Positions 1 through 6,414 of a stretch of DNA of 12,217 bases are shown here, piece after piece. This DNA is from Alphaproteobacteria bacterium (GTDB taxonomy: Bacteria > Pseudomonadota > Alphaproteobacteria > UBA3830). Positions within the stretch are counted from its first letter, which is position 1, and every line of letters starts with the position of its first letter. The translations under genes were made by a program, and so were the position numbers. The DNA lies in the NCBI GenBank assembly GCA_025998595.1, contig BNWE01000039.1, forward strand, positions 1 through 12,217, in the 5' to 3' direction. The notes beneath the pieces are model-generated. The model saw only the letters and a program-made list of their open reading frames with translations, was not told the DNA's origin and did not search any database.

Positions 1-323
1 AACGTCTCTATTGCGATGGACAATTGAAAACACTATGTCACTAATAGTATCTGCAAACAAAATATCTGCAATTGATAATTCAACTCCAAATGATAGCCGA
101 ATTCGAGAGATTATGCGTGTCGCTGTCAGTGAGTCCAATCCAAGAGAATTTATCTTTGAGTTCTCATTAATTTTGCCGATATTTTGTACAACAGAGGATA
201 TCATTTTCATAATTTTTGTTAGATTATCATCTTCAGATGATATACAAATATCCATGTCTTTCTTAGCGCGATTAAAATCACATTCGTATAGTATTTTCAA
301 TTGTCCATCGCAATAGAGACGTT
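1..323. repeat. 30-base perfect inverted repeat, arms 1-30 and 294-323
   Basis: Bases 1-30 are the exact reverse complement of 294-323. After one mismatch, a further five bases also match. Both arms lie in the acyl-AMP ligase/carrier gene, one at the ligase-carrier linker and one just after the carrier domain. That one arm begins at the very first base of the window suggests a contig edge or a fold-back chimera. A genuine repeat is also possible. Confidence 0.85.
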
Positions 324-1953
324 TGCATTCGTGACGCTGTAACTTTCCCACACTTGTTCTTGGTATGGCATTCGTTTCCAATATAAGCACCACCTTAGTC
401 AATATACCAATTGATTTCAGTATTCTATTTCGTATGATGTTTGCTATTTTATCACCTTCATCATTCGTAATATCCTGGCGTGCTTCAATGGCTATCCCAA
501 GACGCTCATCACCATCAACTAAAAACGAGAATCCCACAAGGTTTTGGGACAGTTTCTCGTCCACATCCACCAAACAGGCTTCGATGTCGTTGTAGTGATA
601 GTTTGCTCCATTTATGATTATGAAATCTTTTAGGCGACCGCTCACAAATAGATTGTTGTTTTCATCGAAAAATCCAAGATCTCCACTGCAAAAATACGTC
701 TTATCGTCACCATCTATTTTTCCTCGAAATACATCATTTAATTCTTCGTTCATGTATCCATCTGCTATAGCCGGAGAGTTTATGTAAATTTCTCCAACTT
801 CGTATGGTGCGCATTGTTTTTTGGTGAATATATCCACTGTTTTCACTGTGCATCCTATAACTGGCTTTCCACAGCTTTGAACCCCCTTCGAAGAAAAATT
901 GTAGTTATTATTATCCATTGAACGTGGACTCGCAGAAGACGGCAGCTCTACTGTAATACCGCCAGTTGCAGCCGATACGCACTCACTCATTCCATAGAAA
1001 TTACGAAGAGTAGTTTCTGAAAAACCATAGTTTCTATATATATTCAAAAAGTTCTTTATAGTCGAATCTTTTATGATTTGAGATCCATTATACGCAACCT
1101 TCCAGCTGGATAAATCAACGCCTTCTAGATCTTTTTCGTTTGCATATTCGATACACAAATCATAGGTAGAATTGGGACCTCCACTGAATGTGCCGCCATA
1201 TTTACTCATGGTTTTTATCCAACTGAGCGGAGACCTAGCGAAAGTTTCCGGCAGCATTACTACGCCGGTTGCTCCAAAAAATACTCCTTGTGTAGACAAA
1301 ATATGCAGTCCAGACGCATGATGTAACGGAAGCCAACTTGCGATTACGGAATCGCCGGAGAGGCACATACAGTCCTGCATTATTTTTGAATGTTGACACA
1401 GGCAACCATGCGAAAATTTTATTCCCTTTGGTACTCCGGTAGATCCAGATGTATAGAGTAGGTTCGCGATATCTTCTTGAGATATTTTGGGGCAAAGATA
1501 ACCGTCATCGCCAGGATGAAAATCGTCAACATGAACGATTTTTAATTGTCGCACCATCGATTCCGAAGAATTTCTAATGAAATCGCCAACATGCTTGGTT
1601 GTTATAATTGTAGATGCCCCAGAATCAGCAATAATGCCGGATAATTTTTTTAAAAATGTCGGATTATTCAACTCCGGTTTCGTTGGAATACAACAAACTC
1701 CACACATAAGACATCCAAAAAACATCTTCACTAGACTCAAATCAGAATCCACTAATAAAATTGCATTTTCTTTTTGTTTTAAATCGTTTTTATGTAAAAA
1801 ATACGAAAACGAAGAAACTTCTCGAAACAAATTTCCATACGAAATGCGTTCTGTTTCGTTTGCGTATTCATCCAATCCTATGTAGGCGATTTTGTTGCTT
1901 TTCTTTATTGCCCAGGTTTCCAAAAAATTCAAAATAGTCTTACTGTTATCCAT
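1..1953 (-). CDS. Fatty acyl-AMP ligase fused to acyl carrier protein domain (3' end off the window)
   Basis: The frame is open for 651 codons from ATG at 1953 to the left edge. Residues 1-560 form an adenylate-forming enzyme: the P-loop-like motif LLYTSGSTGVPKG is at 165-177, SGGPNSTYDLC near 257-267, YGMSE at 320-324, SGDLG at 423-427, GRLKDFIIINGANYHYNDIE at 439-458, and IPRTSVGK with the A10 lysine at K537. The SGGPN..YDLC block and the A8 form are typical of fatty acyl-AMP ligases, which activate a fatty acid as its adenylate and pass it to a carrier protein instead of CoA. Residues 575-645 look like that carrier: GLDSL with phosphopantetheine serine S608. This is a lipid-starter loading unit; partner NRPS or PKS genes would lie beyond the left edge. 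An adjacent ATG at 1956 is also in frame, but 1953 sits better behind the GGAGA ribosome site. Oddity: the usual HDMG of motif A4 reads HASG (211-215 region). The protein may continue into further domains. Confidence 0.87.
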   Translation of the reverse strand, partial: MDNSKTILNFLETWAIKKSNKIAYIGLDEYANETERISYGNLFREVSSFSYFLHKNDLKQKENAILLVDSDLSLVKMFFGCLMCGVCCIPTKPELNNPTFLKKLSGIIADSGASTIITTKHVGDFIRNSSESMVRQLKIVHVDDFHPGDDGYLCPKISQEDIANLLYTSGSTGVPKGIKFSHGCLCQHSKIMQDCMCLSGDSVIASWLPLHHASGLHILSTQGVFFGATGVVMLPETFARSPLSWIKTMSKYGGTFSGGPNSTYDLCIEYANEKDLEGVDLSSWKVAYNGSQIIKDSTIKNFLNIYRNYGFSETTLRNFYGMSECVSAATGGITVELPSSASPRSMDNNNYNFSSKGVQSCGKPVIGCTVKTVDIFTKKQCAPYEVGEIYINSPAIADGYMNEELNDVFRGKIDGDDKTYFCSGDLGFFDENNNLFVSGRLKDFIIINGANYHYNDIEACLVDVDEKLSQNLVGFSFLVDGDERLGIAIEARQDITNDEGDKIANIIRNRILKSIGILTKVVLILETNAIPRTSVGKLQRHECKRLYCDGQLKILYECDFNRAKKDMDICISSEDDNLTKIMKMISSVVQNIGKINENSKINSLGLDSLTATRIISRIRLSFGVELSIADILFADTISDIVFSIVHRNRDV

Positions 1954-2056
1954 CATAATTCTCCATCGTTATCACACTAACAGAATGACTTCCATACTTC
2001 TTCTTAAAAGATAATCGTAGTGGGAAGTGCCAAAGTTAAAAAACGTTCGACGGCTA

Positions 2057-2085
2057 ATTATGGCATTTTTTATCGCGCACTACAA
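2057..2085 (-). promoter_or_regulatory. Candidate sigma70 promoter for the acyl-AMP ligase gene
   Basis: On the minus strand a TTGTAG -35 (2080-2085) is followed after 17 bases by a CATAAT -10 (2057-2062), about 100 bases before the start codon. The -10 matches consensus at 5 of 6 positions and the -35 at only 3 of 6. This is a pattern-based guess. Confidence 0.3.
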
Positions 2086-2164
2086 TATAAAATAATTGGG
2101 AGAATTTTTGTTATAATTAATATCTGTTCCATTCATGGTCGCTTATGCAAGCCACCCAAACAAT

Positions 2165-2261
2165 TATAGTGGAGCCACTTTGAGTGAGTAACAAGAAAAT
2201 GCTAATATTTTCGACGATCAAAATCTTTCTCTTGTTACTGCGCAAAAGCAGCTCCGCTATA
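2165..2261. repeat. Long imperfect inverted repeat (32-base arms), MITE-like or large hairpin
   Basis: Arms 2165-2196 and 2230-2261 have equal length and pair at about 24 of 32 positions. The paired blocks are TATAG, GGAGC, CTTT and GTAACAAGA, separated by small mismatches and one six-base internal loop; the spacer is 33 bases. It lies in the roughly 480-base gene-free region 1954-2435 between the secreted-protein gene and the acyl-AMP ligase gene. No coding potential is seen. It could be a small non-autonomous element or a structured part of an RNA. Confidence 0.6.
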
Positions 2262-2294
2262 GCTCATTGAAATGTTTTTTTTGTTTTCCAATGC

Positions 2295-2361
2295 TTTTTG
2301 CGATATATCCGTGGTCACAGATAGCAAAACGCTTTGCTCCGATCGCAAAAAACCGGAGCAA
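2295..2361. other. Nested, mutually exclusive hairpins in the non-coding region
   Basis: TTTTTGCGAT (2295-2304) pairs perfectly with 2342-2351, enclosing a small hairpin AGCAAA/TTTGCT (2323-2328 with 2333-2338). An alternative 8-base perfect stem, TTGCTCCG (2334-2341) with CGGAGCAA (2354-2361), would break the first structure. On either strand this resembles a switch-like or terminator-like fold, but there is no clear U-tract directly after the stem. The rest of 1954-2435 shows only AT-rich DNA, a possible promoter and the inverted repeat at 2165-2261. Confidence 0.35.
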
Positions 2362-2435
2362 TAGTGTTTATTATGTAATGTCACATTTTAAATCTGGCCA
2401 TTTTATTTCGCTTACGAGATCGTGAGCTATACAAC

Positions 2436-3134
2436 TCATTTTTTGATCAAATCATATCCACTTTGCGCGACTTCCAGGAGTGCTTTTCGGATTTTCGAGA
2501 TATCTCTTTTTGCCTCCTCGTCATTATTTGCAGCCAGTCCAACCAATACCACGTCAACTTCCGCTAGACGACCTTCTGCTATCATTTTTTCAGTCTTCTT
2601 ACCACGAAGTTCTATCATCGCTTTATCCAATCGCGATACCTCACCAAGGTGTGAAAGTGTATTAAAGTGGAATGCAATTCCTATCGGTTTTGGAAATTCA
2701 AAATCTATTGTTTTACAATTCCATTGGGAGTACATATGATATAGCCCATTTTTGAGCTTGACTATTTGAGCTTTAACATCGGTTTCCATTTTTTGATCGC
2801 AGATTTTTTTTGCCACAGCAAGCAGATAGTTAAGCTTCATCTTAGCTTTAAAGAAATCCCCCTTTTCAATCAAGTCGTTGTGATCCAATGCATCATAATA
2901 TATCTTAACAATTTCAAAAAAATATTCATTATTTTTCAATAGATAGTGTTTATGATCCATTCCAATTATAGTCTTAACTTTAACGGACGAACCTTTAATG
3001 CTATCTAACAACTTTATAAGTATACGATTTCCCATTCCATCCATTCCATTGGGAACTTCGAACGTTTCCATAGCATCCAACGATGTCGCGCCTGCTAACA
3101 AACCAATTGCAACAGCAATTTTCTTTATATCCAT
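2436..3134 (-). CDS. Putative secreted protein of unknown function
   Basis: This gene encodes 232 residues and I do not recognise a family. The N-terminus MDIKKIAVAIGLLAGATSLDA has a short basic start, a hydrophobic core and a plausible signal peptidase I site after about residue 21 (LDA before METF), so export to the periplasm or beyond is likely. The mature part is mixed charged and looks mostly helical: several Lys/Glu-rich stretches (about residues 85-125) and a C-terminal helix-prone tail with many Lys, Glu and Ala. It has two Cys, one in KKICDQ and one in WNCKT, and no transmembrane helix beyond the signal. The start is supported by GGAG six bases upstream. The gene stands alone, with its own promoter and about 190 bases after gap, so it is probably a separate transcription unit. 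A signal-bearing orphan in a symbiont-like genome could be a host-interaction protein, but nothing here shows that. Confidence 0.75.
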   Translation of the reverse strand: MDIKKIAVAIGLLAGATSLDAMETFEVPNGMDGMGNRILIKLLDSIKGSSVKVKTIIGMDHKHYLLKNNEYFFEIVKIYYDALDHNDLIEKGDFFKAKMKLNYLLAVAKKICDQKMETDVKAQIVKLKNGLYHMYSQWNCKTIDFEFPKPIGIAFHFNTLSHLGEVSRLDKAMIELRGKKTEKMIAEGRLAEVDVVLVGLAANNDEEAKRDISKIRKALLEVAQSGYDLIKK

Positions 3135-3146
3135 AACTTACTCCAT

Positions 3147-3191
3147 TTAAACAATTAACCAACCAGACGCCACCAGCAAAACCCTCGCCAA
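3147..3191 (-). other. Possible 14-codon leader ORF before the secreted-protein gene
   Basis: On the minus strand a GGAGG (3200-3204) stands eight bases before a TTG that opens a 14-codon frame ending in TAA at 3147, two bases before the GGAG of the main gene. The peptide would be hydrophobic (MARVLLVASGWLIV). The strong ribosome site is real in the sequence; whether it is used is unknown. Such an arrangement could couple or tune translation of the downstream gene. Confidence 0.2.
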
Positions 3192-3217
3192 TATAAAAAC
3201 CTCCGATAAGGTTATAT

Positions 3218-3248
3218 ATTATATATAGCAAGAAATGCGAAATGACAA
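3218..3248 (-). promoter_or_regulatory. Candidate sigma70 promoter for the secreted-protein gene
   Basis: On the minus strand TTGTCA (3243-3248) is followed by a perfect TATAAT (3218-3223) with a 19-base gap; an overlapping TATATA gives a 17-base gap. Transcription would start near 3210, leaving a leader of about 75 bases. The box quality is good, so independent expression of the gene from gap is plausible. Confidence 0.5.
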
Positions 3249-3324
3249 TAGCCTTTTTGAATTTTTTTATATTTTTTACTCTGCGACGTCAAGATATTGT
3301 TTTTTACAGAGTTTACTTTTGTTT

Positions 3325-4323
3325 CTATAGAAAACACCGAGCAACATCCAGCATGCGGTTGGAAAATCCCCATTCGTTGTCGTACCAGGCAACCATATGC
3401 GCCATATTGCCAGCGATGACCTTTGTGAGTTGTGTGTCAATTATGGAACTCAGTGGATTATGGTTAAAATCCGACGATACCAGACTTTCATCGGTATAAC
3501 CCAAAACTCCCTTTAGTGGCCCATTCGAATATCTCACAACAGCTGCATTTAGGTCTTCTGCCGTTGTCCTCAGGGATGTTTGAAACGTAAAATCGACCAT
3601 CGAAACATTTGCTGTTGGAACTCGTATGGACAATCCGGACAGTCTTCCGGTTAACTCGGGAAAGATCTGTTCTATGGCTTTGGTTGCCCCAGTCGACGTA
3701 GGAATCATATTTAAAGCCGCCGCTCTGGCTCGCCGCATATCCAAATGTCCCGCATCTATAAGCCTCTGGTCTCCAGTGTAGGAATGAACCGTTGTGGCAA
3801 AACCACTCATAATGCCGATTTCTCCATGAATTGCTCTCACTAGAGGCGCCAAACAATTGGTTGTGCACGAAGCGTTCGAAATAACAAAGTCATTTGCTTT
3901 ATCGATGGAATCGTCGTTGACTCCGTATACAACCGTGCGGTCGACGTCATTTGACGGACACGAAATCAGCACTCTTTTCGCTCCCGCCTTAAGATGTGCT
4001 TGACATTGTGCTTTTGTCTTGAAAACTCCGGTGCATTCCAAGAGCAAATCTATGCCAAATTCGTTCCATGGAAGATTCTCCGGAGATTTTTCCGAAACAT
4101 ACGTTATCCTTTTTCCGTTTATCGAGAACAAAGTATTTGATATTTTCTGAACGTCACAAGAAAACGGTCCATGAACGGAATCGTATTTCAGCAGATGTAA
4201 CGCTGAATCTATATCTAACAAATCATTGATTGTTACAATCTCAAAATCATATTTGTTAGATTCGAAAAATGCTCTCAGCACTAATCGCCCGATTCTTCCA
4301 AAACCGTTTATGGCCACTTTCAT
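3325..4323 (-). CDS. gap: Type I glyceraldehyde-3-phosphate dehydrogenase
   Basis: This cytoplasmic glycolytic enzyme oxidises glyceraldehyde 3-phosphate with NAD and phosphate to 1,3-bisphosphoglycerate. The 332-residue length is normal for the family. The Rossmann fold starts with INGFGRIGR (5-13), and D34 fits adenine-ribose recognition by NAD. The catalytic cysteine C153 is in SNASCTTNCLAP and its partner H180 is in VHSYTGDQR; RRARAAALNMIPTSTGATKA (197-216) and WYDNEWGFSNR (313-323) are conserved blocks. The ATG at 4323 is chosen because it begins the Rossmann motif and has GGAG eight bases upstream; a TTG at 4344 in the same frame would overlap the tkt stop and adds only seven poor residues. 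It follows tkt by 17 bases, so the two are very likely one transcript. In a reduced genome this pair could link the pentose phosphate pathway to lower glycolysis; no pgk is seen downstream in this window. Confidence 0.97.
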   Translation of the reverse strand: MKVAINGFGRIGRLVLRAFFESNKYDFEIVTINDLLDIDSALHLLKYDSVHGPFSCDVQKISNTLFSINGKRITYVSEKSPENLPWNEFGIDLLLECTGVFKTKAQCQAHLKAGAKRVLISCPSNDVDRTVVYGVNDDSIDKANDFVISNASCTTNCLAPLVRAIHGEIGIMSGFATTVHSYTGDQRLIDAGHLDMRRARAAALNMIPTSTGATKAIEQIFPELTGRLSGLSIRVPTANVSMVDFTFQTSLRTTAEDLNAAVVRYSNGPLKGVLGYTDESLVSSDFNHNPLSSIIDTQLTKVIAGNMAHMVAWYDNEWGFSNRMLDVARCFL

Positions 4324-4340
4324 TTGTTTGTCTCCGTTGT

Positions 4341-6281
4341 TCAATCGATTCTTTTTACTATAGCACTAAAGATTTTCTGGGAAGTTAATCCAAAATATTT
4401 ATATACATCCGAAGATGGAGCGGATTTCCCAAAATCATTCACTCCAAAGAACATTCCATCAGGTCCCAGATATTTTTCCCAACCAAATCCATTAGACGCT
4501 TCAATGCCTATGCGCAAATAGTCTCCAAGCACATGTTGTCTATATTCATCCGATTGCTTGTCAAACAATTTCCAGCAGGGCATGCTAACAACATTGGTCG
4601 CTATACTCATGTCGTTCAGCATTTTCTTTACATCGAGGGCAATTCCCACTTCCGATCCGGTTGCGATTATGGTTACCTTCTTAAGCGCCTCCATATTGTC
4701 CTCGTGCAAGAGATATCCGCCACTGGAACACAGGTTTTCCCGACCGGAGAAGCGAGCGCTTAGAACCCCCTGCCTTGTGAGAAGAATGGCTGATGGATGC
4801 TGACTTTTCAGTGCATACTCCAAACATTCCAAGGTTTCTAGAGCGTCAGCTGGACGAAATACATTCAAATTCGGAATGGCTCGAAGCGACGCAATCTGTT
4901 CCACCGGCTGGTGCGTTGGTCCATCCTCCCCTACCCCTATGGAATCATGGCTGAAAATGAAAATAGACGGAATCCCCATGAGAGCCGCCATCCGCATATC
5001 AGCACGCATGTAATCGCTGAAAGCAAGAAATGTTCCGCCGATGGCCTTTACTTTTCCGCCGGATACAATGCCATTTATAATGGCTCCCATTGCGTGTTCT
5101 CGAACTCCATAGTGAATGTAATTTCCGGAGAAATCCGCTTTTTCCACGGCTTTCATACCATCCGCTAGGCATCCGGTGGAAGTTCCAAGATCACAGGAGC
5201 CGGAAACCAACATGTCTGTTTCGGACGTCACATGCGACAGAATTTCCGCCGCGCTTGTTCTGGTAGCGGCAAACGGTCTGGATACGAAATATTCTTTTTT
5301 TATTTTTCTGAACGCCTTTCTTAAATTTTCATTGAAATCGAACTCCAGATATCCATATTTCTCGGTTTGAGTTTTAACCCATTCTTCATAGATTTCCCGA
5401 TGACGTACACCAATCACCCGCCATGTCTTTTCTATATATTCGGGAATTTCAAATGGACCGTATGTCCAGTGCAGAGTCTTCATGGCATCTTCTATTTCCT
5501 GCTGATCAAGAGCTCCGGAATGAGCCTTCGATGTACCAGCTCGGGATGTTCCAAATCCGATTTGAGTTTTGCAGGCAATTATGGACGGACGCGGATCCTG
5601 CTTCGCTGCGGCAATTGCTTTGGCAATGTCATCTTCGTCATGGCCATCTGCGGACGATACGTGCCATCCGTAGGATTCGTAGCGCTTGAGAGTATCTTCG
5701 CTGGTGGAAACGTCCACTTTGCCATCAATTGTTATGCCGTTATCGTCCCAAAGCACTATCAAATGACCAAGTGACAGATGCCCGGCAATAGCGCAGGCTT
5801 CGTGGGTAATTCCCTCCATTAGATCTCCGTCACCGGCACACACATAGGTGAAGTGATTTATACATTCGTTGCCAAGTCTAGCGTTTAGTAGTCGCTCTTC
5901 AATGGCGATTCCAACTGCGTTTGCTAATCCCTGTCCCAGAAGACCAGTGCTAACTTCAATTCCGCAGTCTAGATTATATTCCGGATGACCGGATGTGAGC
6001 GATCCAAGCTTTCGAAAATCCTTCAGCTCGTCCAATGTCATTTTTTCGTAGCCAGTCAGATAAAGAAGAGCGTACAAAACCGGAGAGCCATGCCCTCCGG
6101 AAAATACCAATCGATCTCGATTCGGCCATCGTGGATCTTTCGGATTAAATACAAGAAAATTTTTGAATAAAACAGTCAGACAATCCGCCATTCCAAGTGC
6201 CATTCCCAAATGACCGCTATTTGCATTTCCAACTTCATGAATTGATAAAAAACGGACCGCATTGGCTAGACTTCTGAACAT
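4341..6281 (-). CDS. tkt: Transketolase
   Basis: This thiamine-diphosphate enzyme of the non-oxidative pentose phosphate pathway moves two-carbon ketol units between sugar phosphates in the cytoplasm. At 646 residues it is close to the usual 650-670. The ThDP-binding site GDG (151-153) leads to N181 in the classic GDG...N pattern; H64 in GGHGS and H24 in NSGHLG are conserved active-site histidines. The pyrimidine domain carries the catalytic glutamate in YGVREHAMGAI (E395), followed by the family block GEDGPTHQPVEQ (451-462) and TGSEV in the C-terminal domain. The usual SGHPG proline is leucine here (SGHLG), as in some diverged transketolases. The start at 6281 is supported by AGGA about seven bases upstream. 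It leads the tkt-gap operon; no convincing promoter was found in the 118 bases before it, so it may also receive read-through from tatD. Confidence 0.96.
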   Translation of the reverse strand: MFRSLANAVRFLSIHEVGNANSGHLGMALGMADCLTVLFKNFLVFNPKDPRWPNRDRLVFSGGHGSPVLYALLYLTGYEKMTLDELKDFRKLGSLTSGHPEYNLDCGIEVSTGLLGQGLANAVGIAIEERLLNARLGNECINHFTYVCAGDGDLMEGITHEACAIAGHLSLGHLIVLWDDNGITIDGKVDVSTSEDTLKRYESYGWHVSSADGHDEDDIAKAIAAAKQDPRPSIIACKTQIGFGTSRAGTSKAHSGALDQQEIEDAMKTLHWTYGPFEIPEYIEKTWRVIGVRHREIYEEWVKTQTEKYGYLEFDFNENLRKAFRKIKKEYFVSRPFAATRTSAAEILSHVTSETDMLVSGSCDLGTSTGCLADGMKAVEKADFSGNYIHYGVREHAMGAIINGIVSGGKVKAIGGTFLAFSDYMRADMRMAALMGIPSIFIFSHDSIGVGEDGPTHQPVEQIASLRAIPNLNVFRPADALETLECLEYALKSQHPSAILLTRQGVLSARFSGRENLCSSGGYLLHEDNMEALKKVTIIATGSEVGIALDVKKMLNDMSIATNVVSMPCWKLFDKQSDEYRQHVLGDYLRIGIEASNGFGWEKYLGPDGMFFGVNDFGKSAPSSDVYKYFGLTSQKIFSAIVKRID

Positions 6282-6390
6282 TGTTCCATCCTAAAAGATA
6301 AAAGCAAAAAACACCATAACTAATGAGTAACAACCATCTCGTGGCGACATGTTAAAACAAAACACCATCTATTAGCAAGTGATTGCACCG

Positions 6391-6414
6391 CAGGCATTTT
6401 TAAAATAATGCCTG
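6391..6414 (-). terminator. Hairpin at the 3' end of tatD (terminator-like, no U-tract)
   Basis: A perfect 8-base stem, CAGGCATT (6391-6398) with AATGCCTG (6407-6414), has an 8-base loop that contains the tatD stop codon. No run of T follows on the minus strand, so it may slow RNA decay or weakly stop transcription rather than act as a strong intrinsic terminator. Confidence 0.35.

Noticed and set aside
11..595. Plus-strand ORFs at 11-316 and 365-595
   Set aside because: They are antisense to the carrier domain and ligase C-terminus, which carry clear family motifs.
1235..1495. 86-codon minus-strand ORF inside the acyl-AMP ligase
   Set aside because: It is a +1 frame shadow. The main frame through the same bases encodes the conserved TSGSTG motif.
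3278..3312. ACTCTG/CAGAGT hairpin as terminator of gap
   Set aside because: It has only six base pairs and a 23-base loop, and on the minus strand it is followed by A-rich, not T-rich, sequence.
4324..4344. TTG start for gap seven codons upstream
   Set aside because: It overlaps the tkt stop codon, and the extra residues are really the ribosome-site region of the ATG at 4323.
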